A program made the translations under genes and the position numbers. This document shows, in pieces, positions 59,455-64,000 of a stretch of DNA of 64,000 nucleotides. Where the stretch lies: assembly GCA_025517485.1 (NCBI GenBank), contig JAOPKB010000001.1:372001-436000 (forward strand). The letters are read 5' to 3'. The first letter of the stretch is position 1; the number at the start of each line of letters is the position of its first letter. Source of the stretch: Natronoglomus mannanivorans (GTDB lineage: Archaea > Halobacteriota > Halobacteria > Halobacteriales > Natrialbaceae). The notes under the pieces are model-generated. The model was not told the origin of the DNA and did no database searches. It was given only the letters and a program-made list of their open reading frames with translations.

Positions 59455-60594
59455 TCACCGGTTCGAGAGACGTGCGTTCGGGGCCGCTTCGGCTTCGGTT
59501 TCGGCCTCAGTCTGTTCGGGCACGAGACGTTGGGCCTCACCCGTCTCGCTCGAGCGGTAGATCGCGTCGATGACGCGCTGGACGGTCAGTGCCTCCTCGA
59601 TAGTGTTCGTCGTGGGTGCCTCGCCGCTGGCGATCGCCGTGAGGAAGGCCTCGTCCTGTTCTTTGTAGCCCGTCAGAGCGGAGTCGCCGGTGAGTTCGAC
59701 GTCGGCGTAGTGGTCACAGCCGGCGGTGCCGGCCTCGAGAATCGAGAGGTCGGTGCCGCCGATGTCCATGTGAGCGCCCGCGTCGGTGCCGCGGATGTGG
59801 AGGTCCGAACACGGCGCCCGATTGGTCGCCCAGGCCGCTTCGAGGGTGATCGTCTGGCCATCGGCACACCGAATGAACGCGGAGACGGAGTCGTCGACCT
59901 CGTAGGTGTCGGCCTGGGCGTTCCAGGCGTCGCCGAAGCCGTCCGGATCGGCGTACTCCTCGCGGGTTCCGAAGGTCGTTCGGGCCATGCCGCTGACTTC
60001 GACGATCTCGGGGAAGTCCATCACGTACAGCGCGAGGTCGAGGGCGTGGACACCGATGTCGATCAGCGCACCGCCGCCGGCGAGTTCGGGGTTGGTAAAC
60101 CACGATCCCGGGCCGGGGACACCGCGTCGGCGGACGTAGTTCGCTTCGACGTGCGTCAGGTCACCGAAGCGCCCGCGCTTGTGCTGTTCGGTGAACATGG
60201 TCGTTCCGGCCGTGTGGCGGTTGTGGAACCCGACCATGCAGATCCCTTCCGAGTCGGCCGCCGCGTCGGCGATCCGCTCGGCACTCTCGAGGGTGTGGGC
60301 CAGTGGCTTCTCGACGAGCACGTGGCAGTCGGCCTCGAGTGCGGCGACGGCGATCGGCTCGTGAAAGCAGTTGGGTGTCGTCACGACGACGGCGTCGACG
60401 TTCTCGTCGGCGACGAGCCCCGCGTGGTCCTCGTAGGTGGTCACGCCGAACTCGCTGGCGAACCGCTCGCGCTGCTCGGGCGAGACGTCTGCACCGGCGA
60501 CGACGTCCGCGCCGAGCTCGAGCATGCTCGAGGCGTGGAGCTGTCCCATGCCTCCGAGGCCGACGATCCCGACGCCAACGTTCGGGGAAATCAC
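59455..60594 (-). CDS. Gfo/Idh/MocA family oxidoreductase
   Basis: This 379-residue dehydrogenase has the N-terminal NAD(P) fold (VGVGIVGLGGMGQLHASSMLELG) and the family's EKPLAHTLESAERI motif (about residue 95). The C-terminal beta-sheet domain follows, with LIDIGVHALDLALY as the family's DxGxH site. Such enzymes oxidise or reduce sugars, inositols or related polyols. The substrate is unknown. The start is GTG at 60594. The C-terminal tail is short and Glu-rich. Confidence 0.92.
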   Translation of the reverse strand: MISPNVGVGIVGLGGMGQLHASSMLELGADVVAGADVSPEQRERFASEFGVTTYEDHAGLVADENVDAVVVTTPNCFHEPIAVAALEADCHVLVEKPLAHTLESAERIADAAADSEGICMVGFHNRHTAGTTMFTEQHKRGRFGDLTHVEANYVRRRGVPGPGSWFTNPELAGGGALIDIGVHALDLALYVMDFPEIVEVSGMARTTFGTREEYADPDGFGDAWNAQADTYEVDDSVSAFIRCADGQTITLEAAWATNRAPCSDLHIRGTDAGAHMDIGGTDLSILEAGTAGCDHYADVELTGDSALTGYKEQDEAFLTAIASGEAPTTNTIEEALTVQRVIDAIYRSSETGEAQRLVPEQTEAETEAEAAPNARLSNR

Positions 60595-60839
60595 GTCGAA
60601 ACCTCCGATTTATTGGGGGAGGGGCGGGGAGATGGGCGGTCAATGTGTCGTTGCTGTTTCATTTGGGTGCGGTGCCAGCGATCCATCGATAGATACGGGG
60701 CGGTCTATGGAAATAAGGGTTATGACCTATTACGTTATACAATCATCCTGAAAGTCAGGTGATACAGATCATTTATCAAGTCTGTCAGCCGAGTGGATAG
60801 GAATCGACAGTTCTGGACCACCGACGGGATGGGCCCCGA
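60595..60839. other. Intergenic region upstream of the Gfo/Idh gene
   Basis: No gene. A locally AT-rich patch (about 60715-60780) with a short stem CCTGA/TCAGG is the only structure seen; it lies between two minus-strand genes. Confidence 0.3.
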
Positions 60840-62123
60840 TCACTCGCTGTACTGGGTGTCGACGAGTTCGACCGTTACACGCGGATCGGCGTCAGTCGCC
60901 TGTTGGAGGCAATCTCTGACGGTTTCGGCGAGGGTTGACGGCTCGGACTCTCCCGGGGATCGTTCGACGAGGACCGTGACGACCGGCCGTCGGTCGGCGT
61001 AGACGTCGATCAGTTCGTAGTCGACGCTCACCTCCCGAAACTGGAGGTCGCCGAACGCCGGATCGTCGCTCATCGCCTCGAGTTCCGTTTGCACGTCGTG
61101 TTCGACGGACGCGGTCTGATAGGTTCCGATCGTGACGCCTGCGAGGACGACCGAGAGGAGGGTGATCGCGACCGCGAGGACCGCGACGCGGGAGACGAGT
61201 GTCCGAAAAGCGTGCTCGGCGTGTTCCGGTCGCTGGGGTCGGTATCCCGACGCCCACAGGAGCAAGAGCGCCGTGAGATTGATCGAGAGGAGGTTGACGA
61301 GGACGAGCGTCCCGGCGGTGAGGATCATCGACGGATGCCCCCACGCGATTCCGAGCCCGACCGTCGCCGCGGGCGGCACGAGCGCGACGGCGATCGCGAC
61401 ACCGACGAGGACCGATCCCACGTTTCGGGTCAGGCTGATGACCCCGGCAGCGCCGGAGCCGAGCGCGAGGCCGAGTGCGAGGACGTCCGGTGTAATGCGT
61501 TCGCGGACTTCCGGAACCGACGCGACGTCGAATCCCGGCGGCAAGAGAACCGTCCCGCGCAGCGCGAACCCGATGATCGCCGCGGTCGCGATGACGGCCA
61601 GCAACCCGCCCGCCTGTAACAGGACGCCGCGAGAGGCCAGTCTCTCGTCGTTGACGACGACGCCGACGCTGGCCGAGAGCGCCGGTCCCATCAACGGCGC
61701 GACGACCATCGCACCGATGATCGTCGCCGCCGAGTCGAGCAGGAGGCCGGCGGTGGCGATCGTCGTACTCAAGACGAGTAAGGCGAGGTACGTCGACAGC
61801 GCCGGCGCGAGGTCGGACGCTCGAGCTCGGAGTTCCTCTCTCGAAATCCGGGTGGTCGTGTCCCGGTGTTGGTGGCCGGTTCGGTCTGAAACGACCGTTT
61901 CCGCGGCGAGGACGGCGGTGTAGGCATCCTCGTCGAGTCCCGCCTCGGACAGAGACGACAGTAGCGGTTCGACACCACTCGGTGAGACCGGGACCGAGAC
62001 GATCGCTTCGAACGCCTGGTGACCGATCGCGTCGGTGACGGCGTACTCGATTCCGTCGCGGTCGAGCGTTTCGAGAACGAGATCGTATTTGCCCCGGGGG
62101 ACGAACACCTGGACGAGACGCAT
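60840..62123 (-). CDS. TIGR00341 / DUF389 family membrane protein
   Basis: This 427-residue protein has an N-terminal soluble domain (VQVFVPRGKYDLVLETLDRD, residues 4-23), then DUF389 membrane helices from SDLAPALSTYLALLVLSTTIATAGLLL to LVLVNLLSINLTALLLLW. The motif ATIIGAMVVAPLMGPALSAS is diagnostic of the family, which is found in archaea and bacteria. Function unknown; a transport or sensing role is possible. The start ATG at 62123 fits the domain beginning. Confidence 0.92.
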   Translation of the reverse strand: MRLVQVFVPRGKYDLVLETLDRDGIEYAVTDAIGHQAFEAIVSVPVSPSGVEPLLSSLSEAGLDEDAYTAVLAAETVVSDRTGHQHRDTTTRISREELRARASDLAPALSTYLALLVLSTTIATAGLLLDSAATIIGAMVVAPLMGPALSASVGVVVNDERLASRGVLLQAGGLLAVIATAAIIGFALRGTVLLPPGFDVASVPEVRERITPDVLALGLALGSGAAGVISLTRNVGSVLVGVAIAVALVPPAATVGLGIAWGHPSMILTAGTLVLVNLLSINLTALLLLWASGYRPQRPEHAEHAFRTLVSRVAVLAVAITLLSVVLAGVTIGTYQTASVEHDVQTELEAMSDDPAFGDLQFREVSVDYELIDVYADRRPVVTVLVERSPGESEPSTLAETVRDCLQQATDADPRVTVELVDTQYSE

Positions 62124-62226
62124 ACCGTCGGTACGCGAGCGACAGGAATAGGATGCGTGTACGGTTTCCGTGACTGTTCGGACCCGATCGACGTATTCCG
62201 TACAGAGAGGCGAAACGTCCGCGGGC

Positions 62227-63078
62227 TCAAAACGACTGCCGTCCTTCGTCGGTGATCACGCCCGAGAGCAGCGACACCGGCGTCGCGTCGTAGTTCGGGT
62301 TCTCGACGGCGAAGCCCTCCGCCGGCTCGGGCATGACCTCGCTGCCCGATCGGAACTCGTTCTCGAAGACGAACCCCTCGGTGATGATCTTCGCAGCCGA
62401 ACCCAAAACGGTGACGGGGACGTCCAGCTGGTTCGCCGCGGCCGCGATCGGAAACGTTCCGACGCGGTTGTACAGCGTCTCGTCGACGATACAGTCCATC
62501 CCGACGACGACGCGATCACACTCCTCAAGGAAGTAGCCGCTGGCGCTGTCGGTGATGAGCGTGACGTCGATGCTATCTATCGTCGCGAGCGCCCGAGTCG
62601 TCTTCCGACCGATGTACCGGGGTCTGGCTTCCGTGACGTAGACGTCGAAGGTCTTCCCCGCCTCGACCGCCAGTTCGAGCGCCTCGAGAACCGTCGAGGA
62701 GTAATCGTGGGTGAGCAACGTCGCACCGTCGGTGAGGGTGTCGGCTGCGTTCTCGGCAGCACGTCGCTTTCCTGACTCGACGCGAGCGACGACATCGTCG
62801 ATCGTCTCCGCTGTGAGGAGTTTCGCGTCGGCGACGGTCTCGCTGTCTGCCGCCGTAACCGTGTCGACGACGTCTCGAACCGCGTTCTGGAGCGACGCGT
62901 GCGAGGCGTTGGCGCGCCTGAGGACCTTTCCGTTGCGTTCCAGTGCACGGATGTACTCCTCGACGGTAGCGAACTCCCGATCGAGCAACGTCTCGAGCGA
63001 ACGGGTCGCTTTGACGGCGACTACCGAGGAGCTGTGTGTTTGCATGTCCCGAATCTCCTCGGCCGTTTCGTCGATCAT
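62227..63078 (-). CDS. eIF2B-like / ribose-1,5-bisphosphate isomerase-like protein
   Basis: This 283-residue protein belongs to the eIF2B alpha/beta/delta - methylthioribose-1-phosphate isomerase superfamily. The first 110 residues are helical; the Rossmann-like C-terminal part has TLLTHDYSSTVLEALELA, VYVTEARPRYIGRK, VTLITDSASGYFLEECDRVVVGMDCI and a late NPNYDATPVSLLSGVITDEG. In archaea such proteins act in nucleotide or pentose-phosphate metabolism (ribose-1,5-bisphosphate isomerase) or as uncharacterised aIF2B-like proteins. Which one cannot be decided. The ATG at 63078 is used. Confidence 0.85.
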   Translation of the reverse strand: MIDETAEEIRDMQTHSSSVVAVKATRSLETLLDREFATVEEYIRALERNGKVLRRANASHASLQNAVRDVVDTVTAADSETVADAKLLTAETIDDVVARVESGKRRAAENAADTLTDGATLLTHDYSSTVLEALELAVEAGKTFDVYVTEARPRYIGRKTTRALATIDSIDVTLITDSASGYFLEECDRVVVGMDCIVDETLYNRVGTFPIAAAANQLDVPVTVLGSAAKIITEGFVFENEFRSGSEVMPEPAEGFAVENPNYDATPVSLLSGVITDEGRQSF

Positions 63079-63203
63079 ACCCGTGGCTGACTCTCCTGTG
63101 GGCAAAAGGTGTTCCGGGTGTCTACAGCGGCCGTCGAATCGCCGGGTCGCGAGTAAACGAACGGTAACATTTTTATTCGACCCTGTTGGCCGTGAACACA
63201 CGT

Positions 63204-63911
63204 ATGGGGACCATCGTCGATCTCTCACTGGAACTCGAGGCGCTTCCGCTCGGGCAGGCGCTCGCGTCGACGGACGGGCTCGAACTCGAGCTCGAACCAG
63301 TCGTTCCGATCGGTCCCCGAACGTGTCCGTTCTTCTGGCTCTTCGATCGATCCTCCCAGACACGCCGACACGACCGGATCGCGACCTTCGAACGACGCGT
63401 AGAGCAGACGGCAGACATCGACGATCTCGTTCGTGTCGGTAACGTCGAAAACGGTGTTCTCTACCGTGTCGGATGGTGCGGCGACGGGGTCGCGTTCGTC
63501 GACGCCGTCGTCGACGCCGACGGTGCGATCCTCGAGGCAACCGGGACGTCTACGGAGTGGACCGTCCGCCTCCGGTTCGGCGACTCCGACCGAATCGCAA
63601 CGTTCCAGCAGTACTGTCGGGAACACGGTATCCCAATCGAACTCGTCCGCGTCGTCGACCTCGAACACGAACGGTCGGCGTATCCGGCGACGCTGACGAG
63701 CGGGCAGGCAGAAGCGCTGATGACGGCATCTCGAATGGGCTACTTCGAACGCCCCCGAGAGACGACACTCGCCGAAGTTGCGACGTCGCTCGAGGTGTCC
63801 CCCCAGGCCGCCGGTGGACGGATCCGACGCGGGGTCTCGAATCTCGTTGCAGATGCGCTCCCGATCGACGACGACGGGACGAGCCACCGTTCGGGTCGCA
63901 ATAACTACTGA
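63204..63911 (+). CDS. Bat-type HTH regulator
   Basis: This 235-residue protein has the Bat-type C-terminal helix-turn-helix: LTSGQAEALMTASRMGYFERPRET followed by TLAEVATSLEVSPQAAGGRIRRGVSNLV. The N-terminal domain contains WLFDRSSQTRRHDRIATFERRV and LYRVGWCGDGVAFVDAVVDADG, typical of the haloarchaeal sensory domain. ATG 63204 is preferred to the frame start at 63186. It is divergent from the eIF2B-like gene, 126 bases apart. The target is unknown. Confidence 0.87.
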   Translation: MGTIVDLSLELEALPLGQALASTDGLELELEPVVPIGPRTCPFFWLFDRSSQTRRHDRIATFERRVEQTADIDDLVRVGNVENGVLYRVGWCGDGVAFVDAVVDADGAILEATGTSTEWTVRLRFGDSDRIATFQQYCREHGIPIELVRVVDLEHERSAYPATLTSGQAEALMTASRMGYFERPRETTLAEVATSLEVSPQAAGGRIRRGVSNLVADALPIDDDGTSHRSGRNNY

Positions 63912-64000
63912 CTATCTCTTCTGGATCCCTGATAAACGTGTTTAGCACGAAACGGATACTCCTAATTGGCAGACTCGACTAACTAGACCGATGACGCGAA

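Noticed and set aside
63991-64000. ATG at the extreme right end
   Set aside because: It may begin another gene, but only three codons are present, so nothing can be said.

Overview
This window reads as chromosomal DNA of a halophilic archaeon (class Halobacteria). The proteins are very acidic, codons end mostly in G or C, many genes carry a TATA-like element about 25-35 bases before the start codon (leaderless style), and nearly every gene has a haloarchaeal look: Bat-type HTH regulators, TrmB, GfcR and TbsP regulators, haloarchaeal glucose dehydrogenase, Tat-dependent lipoproteins. A Natrialbales-type genome is my best guess, but that is inference. I found no rRNA, tRNA, CRISPR array or intact insertion sequence.

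Layout. 0-8.7 kb: methyltransferase-like protein, PAC2-family protein, geranylgeranyl-reductase-type flavoprotein, TrmB-family regulator, small winged-helix regulator, aldo/keto reductase, membrane protein, PAPS-reductase/CysD-like protein. 8.9-15 kb: a tandem AAA ATPase with an unrecognised N-terminal region, converging on a 723-residue acidic phasin-like protein and a patatin-like hydrolase. 15-26.7 kb: glutaredoxin, gdh-gfcR (overlapping), HAD hydrolases, Bat-type regulator, acyl-CoA dehydrogenase, panB, alpha/beta hydrolase, dgoD. 26.7-33.2 kb: a run of extremely acidic low-complexity proteins (four in one apparent operon, a fifth nearby) around an orphan DNA methyltransferase. 33-43 kb: membrane proteins, FMN reductase, mutY, class III aminotransferase, MgtC/DUF4010, AI-2E-type permease, PadR regulator. 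43-51 kb: a structured intergenic region, a probable broken gene, acidic Tat lipoprotein, flippase-like protein, zinc-ribbon protein, folD and glyA. 51-64 kb: a CHAT-type caspase-like protease, tbsP, XRE-CBS regulator, UPF0212, psmB, methyltransferase, lipoprotein, Gfo/Idh oxidoreductase, DUF389 protein, eIF2B-like protein and a second Bat-type regulator.

How the genes fit together. Sugar oxidation and its control recur: gdh is co-transcribed with gfcR and has a TrmB-like operator upstream, dgoD supplies a galactonate branch, and TrmB-family and TbsP regulators lie in the same window. One-carbon metabolism is represented by adjacent folD and glyA. Protein quality control is represented by psmB, a PAC2 protein, the AAA ATPase and the CHAT protease. 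The best candidates for undescribed systems are the acidic operon (26770-31022), the AAA/acidic-phasin/patatin neighbourhood (8940-14918) and the CHAT protein (51046-53124).
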